The notes beneath the pieces were generated by a model. The model made no database searches, was not told the DNA's origin, and was given only the letters and a program-made list of their open reading frames with translations. A program made the translations under genes and the position numbers. From Streptomyces sp. MH60 (GTDB lineage Bacteria > Actinomycetota > Actinomycetes > Streptomycetales > Streptomycetaceae), in contig NZ_MULI01000010.1 of assembly GCF_002939385.1 (NCBI RefSeq), positions 1-64,000 of the forward strand: a DNA stretch of 64,000 nt, given 5' to 3'. This document shows, one piece after another, positions 33,427 to 40,718 of the stretch. The number at the start of each line of letters is the position of its first letter. Within the stretch, counting starts at the first letter, position 1.

Positions 33427-34380
33427 GTGCCGCACCACTCACCCGCCCCGCAGAGCCGGCCCGGACCGCCCGAGGGCGCCGCGGACATCCAGTTCATCGG
33501 TAACGCCACCCTGCTGATCCGCTACGGCGGCCTGACGCTCCTGACCGATCCGAACTTCCTCCACCGAGGACAGCGGGCCCACCTCGGCTACGGACTGGTC
33601 TCGCGCCGGGTCACCGAACCGGCCCTCGACGTCACCGAGCTGCCGCACGAGGACCTGGACGCCGTGGTCCTCTCCCACCTCCACGGCGACCACTTCGACC
33701 GGGTGGCCCGGCAGGGGCTCGACCGGGGCCTGCCGTTCGTGACCACCCCGCACGGCTCCCTCCTCCTGCGGCGCCTGTACGGCTTCCGGCACGTCGCCGG
33801 CCTGCGCACCTGGCAGAGCCACACCCTGCGCCACGGCGACTCCACCGTCCGCATCACCTCGCTCCCCGGCCGCCACGGACCCGGCCCGGCCCGGTTCCTG
33901 CTGCCTCCGGTGATGGGCAGCCTGCTGGAGTTCGGCGACCGCGGCGGCGAGACCCGGCTGGTGCTCTACCTCTCCGGCGACACCCTGATGTACGAGGGTC
34001 TGCGCGAGATCGCCGTACGCCACCCGGACATCCACCTGGCCGTCCTGCACCTCGGCGGCACGACCCTGCCCGGGGGACTCGTGGTCACCATGGACGCCGA
34101 GCAAGGTGCCGACCTGCTCGACCTGCTGCGCCCCCGCCGGGCGTTGCCGGTCCACTACGACGACTACACGGTGTTCCGCTCCCCGCTGGAGGACTTCCTC
34201 GCGGAGGCCGACCGCCGGGGCCACGGCGCGCGCCTGGTGCGGTGCGCCCCGGGTGAGCACGTGACGGTCGGCGCCGGGGCGACGGCCTCACGGCGGGGCG
34301 CAGGACACCGGGGTTGTCCGGCCCGGGGTCGCCCCGGGAAGATCGTCACTCGTGCGCATCGACGAACTCAACGCCCATGA
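33427..34380 (+). CDS. MBL-fold metallo-hydrolase (UlaG/YcbX-type)
   Basis: 317 aa from GTG 33427 (VPHHSPAPQSRPGPPEG). Core motifs: FIGNATLLIRYGGLTLLTDP, zinc site SHLHGDHFD, later PGRHGPGPARFL (His), LYLSGDTLMYEG (Asp) and ALPVHYDDYTVF (His). This is the metal-ligand order of lactonase/phosphodiesterase-like MBL proteins. The last ~35 residues (VGAGATASRRGAGHRGCPAR) are basic and read through the start of the next gene, overlapping it by 29 nt. Substrate unknown. Confidence 0.87.
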   Translation: MPHHSPAPQSRPGPPEGAADIQFIGNATLLIRYGGLTLLTDPNFLHRGQRAHLGYGLVSRRVTEPALDVTELPHEDLDAVVLSHLHGDHFDRVARQGLDRGLPFVTTPHGSLLLRRLYGFRHVAGLRTWQSHTLRHGDSTVRITSLPGRHGPGPARFLLPPVMGSLLEFGDRGGETRLVLYLSGDTLMYEGLREIAVRHPDIHLAVLHLGGTTLPGGLVVTMDAEQGADLLDLLRPRRALPVHYDDYTVFRSPLEDFLAEADRRGHGARLVRCAPGEHVTVGAGATASRRGAGHRGCPARGRPGKIVTRAHRRTQRP

Positions 34381-35959
34381 ACGCCGGTTGTGGGACGCCT
34401 TCCCGCAAGGCCGCCCCGTCGACGTGTCCACCGACCCGGCCCCACCGGACTCGCCGCCTCCGCCGCCACCGGTGATCCGGTCCGACGCCGTCGCCGCACT
34501 GCTGCTGGGCGCCGCCCACGCCGAGCCCACCCCCGGCGACCGCCCCGCACTGCGTCTGACCGGTGCGCACATCACGGGCCGCCTGGACCTCGGCTTCACC
34601 GACGTGGCGGCACCGATCCTGCTGACCGGCTGCCGGTTCGACGAAGCACCGCTGCTGCAGGGCGCCCGGACCCGCCAGCTGGTCATGACGGACTGCGCCC
34701 TGCCCGGGCTGGTGGCCGACACGGCGCAGATCGACGGACGCCTGGTCGTCTCCCGCTGCCGCCTGACCGGCCCCCTGGTCCTCAACCGCACGCAGATCAA
34801 CGGGGACCTGGACCTGCGGGACACGGCGGTCGGCTTCCCCGAGGGCGAGGCCATATCGGCCGTCCACGCCCACGTGGCCGGCGACGCCCTGTGCACGAAC
34901 CTGGCGGTCGAGGGGACGTTCCGACTCTCCGGAGCGTCCATAGACGGCGAGTTCGACCTGGAGGGCGCCGCACTCCGCGCCCCCGGCCGGCACGCCCTGG
35001 ACGCCTACCACGTCCGTGTCGCCGAGGACTTCACCTGCCACCCCGGTTTCAGCGCCGAGGGCCGGATCATCCTCTCCGGGGCCACCGTCGCGGCGGGCAT
35101 CGGCTTCTGCGGGGCCCGGCTGAGCAACCCGGGCGACGTCGCCCTGGAGGCGGTGGACGTCACGGTCGACCGCAACTTCGACCTGGGCCTCGGGCTCACG
35201 GTCGACGGCGCGGTGAAACTCGACGGCACGCGCGTCGGCACCGAACTGAGCTTCCGCGACGCCGAACTGACCCACCAGGACGGCACCGCCCTGTCCCTAC
35301 GGGCGACCCAGGCCCGCGAAACCGACCTCCGCACCCGCCGGCCGATCGACGGAGTGGTGGACGCACGCAACGCCCGGCTGGGCACGCTGTACGACGCCCA
35401 GGACACCTGGCCCACCGACCTGCGTCTGGCCGACGCGACGTACGAGACCCTCGCGTACCCGCTCCCCGCGGCGGAACGAGTCCGCTGGATCCGGCGCACG
35501 ACCGTCGACTACCTCCCACAGCCGTACGAGCAACTGGCGGCGACCTACCGGCGTCTCGGCCACGAGGACGAGGCCCGCACGGTCCTCCTGGCCAAACAGC
35601 GCCACCGCCGCGCGACCCTCCCCCCGCACATCCGCCTGTGGGGCCACGCCCAGGACCTCTCCGTCGGCTACGGCTACCGCCCCCTCCGCGCCGGCCTGTG
35701 GCTCCTGGCCCTACTCGCCTGCGGAGCCCTCTACTTCGCCTTCCACACCCCCGCCCCCCTCGACCCCGGCAAGGCCCCGCCCTTCAACGCCGTCTTCTAC
35801 ACCCTCGACCTCCTCGTCCCGATCATCACCTTCGGCCAGGAGAGCGCCTTCGCCCCACGCGACACCGGGCAGTGGTTGTCCTACGCCCTGATCGCCTCCG
35901 GCTGGATCCTGGCCACGACGGTCACGGCGGGCATCTCCCGCGCGGTGACCCGACAGTGA
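34352..35959 (+). CDS. Beta-helix-like repeat protein with two C-terminal membrane helices
   Basis: 535 aa from GTG 34352 (VRIDELNAHERRLWDAFPQG). Residues ~55-330 consist of degenerate repeats of ~20-25 residues with spaced Gly-x-Leu-x-Leu (LRLTGAHITGRLDLGFTDV, LVLNRTQINGDLDLRDTAVG, RIILSGATVAAGIGFCGARL), suggesting a right-handed beta-helix similar to pentapeptide-type folds. A linker with tandem helices (LPQPYEQLAATYRRLGHEDE) resembles a TPR-like unit. Two membrane helices near the C-terminus (LWLLALLACGALYFAF, YALIASGWILATTVTAG) flank FNAVFYTLDLLVPIITFGQE, a potassium-channel-like re-entrant stretch. Overlap with the MBL gene implies translational coupling. Role unknown. Confidence 0.78.
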   Translation: MRIDELNAHERRLWDAFPQGRPVDVSTDPAPPDSPPPPPPVIRSDAVAALLLGAAHAEPTPGDRPALRLTGAHITGRLDLGFTDVAAPILLTGCRFDEAPLLQGARTRQLVMTDCALPGLVADTAQIDGRLVVSRCRLTGPLVLNRTQINGDLDLRDTAVGFPEGEAISAVHAHVAGDALCTNLAVEGTFRLSGASIDGEFDLEGAALRAPGRHALDAYHVRVAEDFTCHPGFSAEGRIILSGATVAAGIGFCGARLSNPGDVALEAVDVTVDRNFDLGLGLTVDGAVKLDGTRVGTELSFRDAELTHQDGTALSLRATQARETDLRTRRPIDGVVDARNARLGTLYDAQDTWPTDLRLADATYETLAYPLPAAERVRWIRRTTVDYLPQPYEQLAATYRRLGHEDEARTVLLAKQRHRRATLPPHIRLWGHAQDLSVGYGYRPLRAGLWLLALLACGALYFAFHTPAPLDPGKAPPFNAVFYTLDLLVPIITFGQESAFAPRDTGQWLSYALIASGWILATTVTAGISRAVTRQ

Positions 35960-36222
35960 CCGAGCGCCCGTTCGGCTACCTCAGGAGGGAGGCGGATGCC
36001 TGCCGTGTCCTGGAAACGCCTCCTCCGCGTCCGCCCGGTGGGGCAAGATGAAACTGCTCCCATCGACGGGGGATGGGGCGCCGCGCATGCCTGCCGTGGA
36101 CTCGCCATCCTGGTGCGTGCGATCACCGGTGTCCCATGAATGACGGCCAGGCCTGTATGGCCGTAAAACGCGTGGGTGTCGGGCCGGAGCCCGAAGCTCC
36201 GTGACCAGGAAGGAACCCTGCG
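35960..36222. other. Intergenic region without a supported gene
   Basis: Frames here are short and lack ribosome sites or recognisable motifs. GC is somewhat lower toward 36130-36180. I see no hairpin stronger than about 6 bp. The end (36205-36222) carries AGGAAGGA, which fits translation initiation just downstream. Confidence 0.5.
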
Positions 36223-36243
36223 CATGGCGAGCGCAATCGACCC

Positions 36244-36462
36244 GTGAGGGCGGGGCCGCTGCTAGGCCTGGTATCAGGAGGTCTCCTGGTACCCGTCACA
36301 GTGGCCTATCCGTGGATCGGCGTGATCGCGGTCCTCATCCCACTCGCCCTCCTGTGCTGCGTGGTCCTGCCCGGCGTGTGGTCAGCGAGCCCGACCCGCC
36401 GCCGCGACGCCCGCGTCATGGCCGAGCTACTGCTCGGTTCCCCCAGGCGGAGAAGGCAGTGA
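36244..36462 (+). CDS. Small membrane protein, two hydrophobic segments
   Basis: 72 aa from GTG 36244 (VRAGPLLGLVSGGLLVPVTV). Two helices (~5-22 and ~26-47, IGVIAVLIPLALLCCVVLPG) followed by an Arg-rich tail (SPTRRRDARVMAEL, SPRRRRQ), positively charged as expected for the inside. A 7-codon ORF (ATG 36223, with AGGAAGGA upstream) ends in a TGA overlapping this GTG, so translation may be coupled. No family recognised; coding status is likely but not certain. Confidence 0.5.
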   Translation: MRAGPLLGLVSGGLLVPVTVAYPWIGVIAVLIPLALLCCVVLPGVWSASPTRRRDARVMAELLLGSPRRRRQ

Positions 36463-36585
36463 CCCATCGACACCGGTGCCGCGCGCCTCCGAGCCGTACG
36501 GATCGGGTCGCCTCGGGCCTTCACCGCCGTGCCCGGGCAGAGGCGCCTGTCGGCAGTACCCGGCGCTCCCCTGGGCAGCGCCTGG

Positions 36586-37152
36586 TCAGACCTGCCCGAG
36601 GTCGACCTGCACGGGGAACGGGGCCACTACCTTGAGGACGCCGGTGAACACGTCTCCGTCCCGATAGCTCTTCGTCGCGGGGTCGAGAACGTAGGTGTAC
36701 ACGAGAGGAACGCCCGTCGCGGCCTGCTCGATCCTCCAGTAGAAGCCGATGCCTGCCTTGGCGTACTGGTCGACCTTCACGATCCGGTCGGTGGTCTCCG
36801 AACCCGGCGACACCACCTCCACGACCAGCAGGACGTGCTCAGGGCGGGTGGGGGTGATGTCGAGGGTGTCTGCCCGGTACACGACGACGTCCGGCCGGCG
36901 ATTGGTGAGCGGGACGTCCTGAAGCCGGACGTCGAAGTCGGTGTCGGCATTCCACTCAGGGCCCGCGGCGGCATCCAGGGCGTTCGCCACAATCCGGGCC
37001 AGCCGGTTGTGCCGCTTGGACGCACTCGGGCTCACGACGACCATCCCGTCCACGATCTCGATACCGGCGCACTGTTCCTCGGACCAGGACTCGTACTCCT
37101 CCGCCGTGATCTGCTCATGCATCCACGCCGGGGCAACCATCTCGGCCGTCAT
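36586..37152 (-). CDS. Uma2-family (DUF820) PD-(D/E)xK nuclease-like protein
   Basis: 188 aa (MTAEMVAPAWMHEQITAEEY). The DUF820 core is complete: EIVDGMVVVSPSASKRHNRL, RRPDVVVYRADTL, LLVVEVVSPGSETTDRIVKV, DQYAKAGIGFYWRIE. The D...E-V-V pattern corresponds to the PD-(D/E)xK active site. Uma2 genes are multicopy in Streptomyces and their biological role is unknown; links to mobile or defence regions have been suggested. It is the last gene before the tRNA-derived repeat. Confidence 0.9.
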   Translation of the reverse strand: MTAEMVAPAWMHEQITAEEYESWSEEQCAGIEIVDGMVVVSPSASKRHNRLARIVANALDAAAGPEWNADTDFDVRLQDVPLTNRRPDVVVYRADTLDITPTRPEHVLLVVEVVSPGSETTDRIVKVDQYAKAGIGFYWRIEQAATGVPLVYTYVLDPATKSYRDGDVFTGVLKVVAPFPVQVDLGQV

Positions 37153-37408
37153 GAAGCACCTCCCGGACAGTGTGGTGCGGGCCCGATCCCGCTGGCTTCA
37201 GCGTACTGTCTGCCGTCCGTACGGCACGCCCGTCCCGCTCACGCAGCCTGTGCTGGCACCGGATGCGGTAGGGGCTGCTCGGGCCAAGGCAGGGGGAGCA
37301 GTGCGCCTGCTGCGGCCTCAGCACGGGCCGGATGTACGCAGCGACCTTCTACTCCGCCCACGAGGTCAGCGGACGCTGCTGCCCGTGGTGCTGTCAGACG
37401 TGGATGTC
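37153..37408. other. Region upstream of Uma2, no gene supported
   Basis: Only short unconvincing frames. It should contain the Uma2 promoter near 37160-37230 (minus strand). Nothing else recognised up to the terminator hairpin. Confidence 0.4.
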
Positions 37409-37450
37409 AGAAGGGGCCTGCCTCCGAAAACCCGGAGGCGGGCCCCTTCT
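37409..37450 (-). terminator. Strong hairpin next to the truncated tRNA copy (probable original tRNA terminator)
   Basis: Arms 37409-37426 (AGAAGGGGCCTGCCTCCG) and 37433-37450 pair over 18 positions with one mismatch (T opposite G); the loop is AAAACC. It begins 7 nt beyond the 3' end of the tRNA-Arg fragment in transcription direction, where a tRNA terminator would be expected. Confidence 0.75.
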
Positions 37451-37456
37451 GAACCG

Positions 37457-37499
37457 GTGCCCCCGGCAGGATTCGAACCTGCGACACCCGCTTTAGGAG
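37457..37499 (-). repeat. Truncated tRNA-Arg(CCT) 3' half, att-site copy (distal)
   Basis: 43 bp identical to 40566-40608. On the minus strand it runs from CTCCTAAAGCGGG (anticodon loop and stem) through the T-arm GCAGGTTCGAATCCTGC to the 3' end GGGGGCAC. The 5' half of the tRNA is missing, so it is not a functional tRNA. This is the usual scar of integration into a tRNA 3' end. Confidence 0.88.
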
Positions 37500-37780
37500 T
37501 TTTTCCTGGGCGGGGCCCTGACCTGCGAAATCGTCGGGCAGGTGTGCATGGCCTGGGAAAACACCCCTCCGTAGTTCTCACATGCTCGCGGTGCTTCCCG
37601 TCCTCGTGTGTGCCGAATGTGTTCTGCAGGGATGCCTTCCTGGCAAGACGTCAGTTGCCCATGCAGCGGCGCGGAGGCGGTGCCTGTTCAGGCGGCCCGA
37701 AGGGTCATACCCAGGTCTGACCCTGCAGTTCAGCTCCTGGTCCGACGCCCCGCAGGGATGGCGAAGGCATCGTCGTCGGC
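37500..37780. other. Left end of the tRNA-bounded segment, no gene supported
   Basis: About 280 bases between the att copy and the first island gene. No integrase or excisionase fragment could be recognised. GC is lower than the flanks. It presumably includes the promoter of the three-gene operon; no clear -10/-35 could be fixed. Confidence 0.45.
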
Positions 37781-38569
37781 ATGACGAACCCGACGACATC
37801 CATGGCCACCCCGGTCACAACGATCGGCGCCCGACTGCATGGCGCACTGCCTGTGGAGCAGTGGGAGGCCACCGGCTTCCCGGGACGTTGGGTGGGCGGC
37901 ACTGCCATGGTGCTCGGCCCACTGCTGATGCTGGCCGGAGCGTTACTGCGGGCCCGTTTCCATTTCTTTTACCCCGATCAACTCGCCGCGTACGAGCGGC
38001 ACCCCACCCTGCTGGCCACCGCATACGGCCTCTTTGCGGCGGGTAGCGTGCTGCTCTGGCCCGCCGTGGCCTTGGTGGCCGCGCGGATCGGGGCCCGCAG
38101 CGCCGGTTGGGGCCTGTGGGGCGGGGTGCTGGTGATGTTCGGACTGTTCGCCCGTGCCTTCCACGCGGGGGTGGACCATCTGGCCTTTCAGCTGGTGCGT
38201 TCCCAGGGGGTCGGGCCCGCCACCGACGCGGTCTCCGCCGGCTACGGTGCCTTCCACGTCTTCGCCACGCTGAACCTCGCCATCCTCGCCGGGTGGATCG
38301 TCCTTGCCCTCGGCGCCTGGCGCACCAGGTTGCTCGGCCCGGTCCGCGCCGCCGCGCTCGGCCTCACCTCGGCACTGCCTCTCGGAGTACTCAAGGGGAC
38401 CACCCCTCTGTCGCTGGTGGCCCTGGCCGGACTGTGCGCCGCACTGGTGCCGCTGGGCCTGGCACTGCTGTGTGAAGCGCCCCGCCCCAGCCGGGCGGCG
38501 GTGCTGCGCTGGGTGCCGCTGACCCTGGTGACGCTCGGCCTGATGGTGCTGCTCGGACAGGCCGGTTGA
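37781..38569 (+). CDS. Polytopic membrane protein with a TTA codon, first gene of the island operon
   Basis: 262 aa from ATG 37781 (MTNPTTSMATPVTTIGARLH). About seven hydrophobic segments (GTAMVLGPLLMLAGALLRAR, TAYGLFAAGSVLLWPAVALV, GLWGGVLVMFGLFARAFHAG, AFHVFATLNLAILAGWIVLA, LGVLKGTTPLSLVALAGLCA, LTLVTLGLMVLLG). Codon 55 is TTA (37943-37945), the rare Leu codon read only by the bldA tRNA in Streptomyces. The histidine kinase gene follows within 27 nt, suggesting this protein is a sensor partner or the target of the two-component system. Family not recognised. Confidence 0.75.
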   Translation: MTNPTTSMATPVTTIGARLHGALPVEQWEATGFPGRWVGGTAMVLGPLLMLAGALLRARFHFFYPDQLAAYERHPTLLATAYGLFAAGSVLLWPAVALVAARIGARSAGWGLWGGVLVMFGLFARAFHAGVDHLAFQLVRSQGVGPATDAVSAGYGAFHVFATLNLAILAGWIVLALGAWRTRLLGPVRAAALGLTSALPLGVLKGTTPLSLVALAGLCAALVPLGLALLCEAPRPSRAAVLRWVPLTLVTLGLMVLLGQAG

Positions 38570-38596
38570 GTGCACACGGACAGATACGGTCGGGCT

Positions 38597-39754
38597 ATGA
38601 AGTCTAAGGGGCAGCGCCATCTCTACGCCCTCGACGCCGGCGTGGCCGTGGCCCTGACCGTCGTGTACATCGGCTTTGCCCGGCTTACCGCCGCCGACGA
38701 CGGCCAGCCCGTCTACGCAGGACCGCTCTGGCTCAGCTGTCTGATCGCCGCCACGGTCGGCCTGCCCATAGCCGTACGCCGACGTTGGCCGCTCGCGGTC
38801 CTGGTGGCCGTGCTCGCCGCCCTTGCCACGGCATCGCTCCTCGACATCCCCCGCGAGCCGTACGCCGCCGCCGGGCTTGCGGCCTACCTCGTCGGACTGG
38901 CCGAGCCTGCCCGCCGGTCCGTGCCCGCCCTCGCGGTGGCGCTGCCGGTGGCCTGCGGTGCCGTCTATCTTGGCGAGGCCGTGGTCACTCCCGCCGAGGA
39001 CTGGCGGGGCGCCGTCGGGGTGGCCGGGCTCGTACTCCTGGTGATCGGCGGGGCCTGGGGTCTGGGGTTCAGCGTGCGCGGCCGCCGGGCCGAGGCCGCC
39101 CGGGAACAGCGGCGCCGGTCGGAGCGCGCACTGGACGAGGAGCGCCTGCGGATCGCACGTGAGCTGCACGACATCGTCTCGCACAACCTCAGCCTGATCG
39201 CCGTCAAGGCGGGTGTTGCCGGGCATGTGGCGGAGGCCGACCCGCGCGAGGCGCGGGCCGCCCTCAAGGTCATCGAGGAGACAAGCCGTTCCGCGCTGGC
39301 CGAGATGCGGCGCACGCTCGGTGTGCTGCGCACCGAGGGCGCGCCCCTGGGACCCATACCGGATCTCGACCGCCTCGGGGCGCTCGCCGCGGAGGCACAA
39401 CGGGCAGGGGTGGACGTCGACCTGACGGTGCACGGCACGGAGGGCCTGGCCGAGGGGACACAGCTGACCGTCTACCGAATCGTCCAGGAGGCCCTCACCA
39501 ACGCGGTCCGGCACGCCGCCCCGACCCGCTGCCAGGTCACGGTGGAGGCGGATGCGCGAGAGATCCGCATCGACATCGCGGACCAGGGACGACCCTCCGC
39601 GCCCGGACAGCCCGTCCGCGCACTGCCGGGCGGGCACGGCCTCTTGGGAATACGTGAACGGGCGATGATGTACGGCGGCAGCTTCGAGGCGGGCCCCCGA
39701 GCGGAGGGCGGCTTCGCGGTCTCCGTCCGCCTGCCCGCCGAAGGGAACCAATGA
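38597..39754 (+). CDS. Sensor histidine kinase (HisKA_3, NarL-partner type)
   Basis: 385 aa from ATG 38597 (MKSKGQRHLYALDAGVAVAL); GTG 38570 directly after the previous stop is an alternative adding nine residues. Five or six membrane helices (~12-175) without a large extracellular domain, then the dimerisation/phosphoacceptor helix RIARELHDIVSHNLSLIAVK (His in the H-box) and an HATPase domain with N-box EALTNAVRHA and G-box GHGLLGIRERAMMYGG. It overlaps the response regulator start (ATGA). The likely stimulus is a membrane or cell-envelope signal, inferred from the intramembrane sensor layout. Confidence 0.92.
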   Translation: MKSKGQRHLYALDAGVAVALTVVYIGFARLTAADDGQPVYAGPLWLSCLIAATVGLPIAVRRRWPLAVLVAVLAALATASLLDIPREPYAAAGLAAYLVGLAEPARRSVPALAVALPVACGAVYLGEAVVTPAEDWRGAVGVAGLVLLVIGGAWGLGFSVRGRRAEAAREQRRRSERALDEERLRIARELHDIVSHNLSLIAVKAGVAGHVAEADPREARAALKVIEETSRSALAEMRRTLGVLRTEGAPLGPIPDLDRLGALAAEAQRAGVDVDLTVHGTEGLAEGTQLTVYRIVQEALTNAVRHAAPTRCQVTVEADAREIRIDIADQGRPSAPGQPVRALPGGHGLLGIRERAMMYGGSFEAGPRAEGGFAVSVRLPAEGNQ

Positions 39755-40443
39755 CCATGACCGAGGTGCGCCCGGTCCGGGTACTGATTGCCGACGACCA
39801 GGCGATGGTGCGAGGCAGCTTCCGTGTCCTCGTCGACCACACGCCCGGCATGACGGCCGTGGGCGAGGCCGCGAACGGAGCGGAGGCCGTCGAACTCGCC
39901 CGCCGCGAACGGCCGGATGTCGTGCTGATGGACATACGCATGCCGGACCTCGACGGCATCGAGGCGACCCGGCAGATTTGCTCGGACCCGGCCCTGTCCG
40001 GCGTCCGCGTCCTCATCCTCACCACCTTCGACCTCGACGAGTACGTCTACGCCGCCCTGCGTGCCGGCGCCGCGGGCTTTCTACTCAAGGACACCCCGCC
40101 GAGCGAGGTCCTCACCGCCGTCGGCGTCGTCGCCGCGGGCGAGGCGCTACTCGCTCCCTCGGTGACCCGCCGTCTGATCGCGGAGTTCGCCCGCCGTCCG
40201 GAGCCTGCGCGCCCGATCAGCCGCTCGCTGGACGGGGTCACCGACCGGGAGTTGGAGGTGCTCGGCCTGATCGCGCGGGGTTTGTCCAACACCGAGATCG
40301 CAGCGCACCTCCACCTGAGCCTGGCCACGGTCAAGACCCACATCGGGCGCCTGCTTGCCAAGCTGCGTGCGCGCGACCGTGCCCAGCTCGTGATCGTCGC
40401 CTACGAGACCGGGCTTGTGGACGACCACCGACGTGGAGTGTGA
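39751..40443 (+). CDS. NarL/LuxR-type response regulator
   Basis: 230 aa from ATG 39751, overlapping the kinase stop by 4 nt, so the pair is translationally coupled. Receiver domain: VRVLIADDQAMVRGSF (acidic pair), VVLMDIRMPDLDGIE with phospho-Asp, VLILTTFDLDEYVYAALRAG with Thr, FLLKDTP with Lys. The C-terminal LuxR helix-turn-helix is VTDRELEVLGLIARGLSNTE then IAAHLHLSLATVKTHIGRLL. It is the last gene before the intact tRNA-Arg. Confidence 0.94.
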   Translation: MTMTEVRPVRVLIADDQAMVRGSFRVLVDHTPGMTAVGEAANGAEAVELARRERPDVVLMDIRMPDLDGIEATRQICSDPALSGVRVLILTTFDLDEYVYAALRAGAAGFLLKDTPPSEVLTAVGVVAAGEALLAPSVTRRLIAEFARRPEPARPISRSLDGVTDRELEVLGLIARGLSNTEIAAHLHLSLATVKTHIGRLLAKLRARDRAQLVIVAYETGLVDDHRRGV

Positions 40444-40517
40444 GGTGCACAGACGGGCAGCCCTCATCAGGAAGCCAAGACGTCGACCAGGACCTCATGT
40501 GTGCCGCAGGACCGAAA

Positions 40518-40545
40518 GCCCTGCCGCCCGCTAGGACGGCAGGGC
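40518..40545. terminator. Bidirectional hairpin between response regulator and tRNA-Arg
   Basis: GCCCTGCCG (40518-40526) and CGGCAGGGC (40537-40545), perfect 9-bp stem, 10-nt loop. It lies between the response regulator (+) and tRNA-Arg (-), which converge here. Confidence 0.7.
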
Positions 40546-40565
40546 CTCTGACCAGGCGTTTCTCT

Positions 40566-40608
40566 GTGCCCCCGGCAGGATTCGAACCTGCGACACCCGC
40601 TTTAGGAG
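40566..40608 (-). repeat. tRNA-Arg 3' half, att-site copy (proximal, within intact tRNA)
   Basis: Exact 43-bp counterpart of the copy at 37457-37499, extending from the anticodon loop to one base past the tRNA 3' end. The two copies are direct repeats 3.1 kb apart and bound the three-gene segment. Confidence 0.88.
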
Positions 40609-40639
40609 AGCGGTGCTCTATCCCCTGAGCTACGAAGGC
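40567..40639 (-). tRNA. tRNA-Arg(CCT)
   Basis: 73-nt cloverleaf without encoded CCA. Acceptor GCCTTCG pairs with CGGGGGC (two G-U pairs), discriminator A. D-arm GCTC...GAGC, anticodon stem CCGCT/AGCGG with loop CTCCTAA giving anticodon CCT (reads AGG, Arg), T-arm GCAGG-TTCGAAT-CCTGC. It is an integration target, as shown by the 43-bp duplicate 3.1 kb away. Confidence 0.95.
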
Positions 40640-40718
40640 GTGCCGTCGCTGGGCGGCGGTGACAACAGGTTAGCGGATCGGGGGCCGGGGTGGAGGTGGA
40701 GGTGGGCGTCGGTCCGGG

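Noticed and set aside
31180..34380. 1066-codon plus frame ending in the MBL protein
   Set aside because: Runs antisense through the ECF42, DGPF and TetR genes; only the part after GTG 33427 has MBL motifs.
37457..37499. Second functional tRNA-Arg
   Set aside because: Only the 3' half is present; the acceptor 5' strand, D-arm and half of the anticodon stem are missing.
37582..38046. Plus-strand ORF of 154 codons at the start of the island
   Set aside because: Overlaps the membrane-protein gene in another frame and lacks motifs; not an integrase remnant as far as I can tell.
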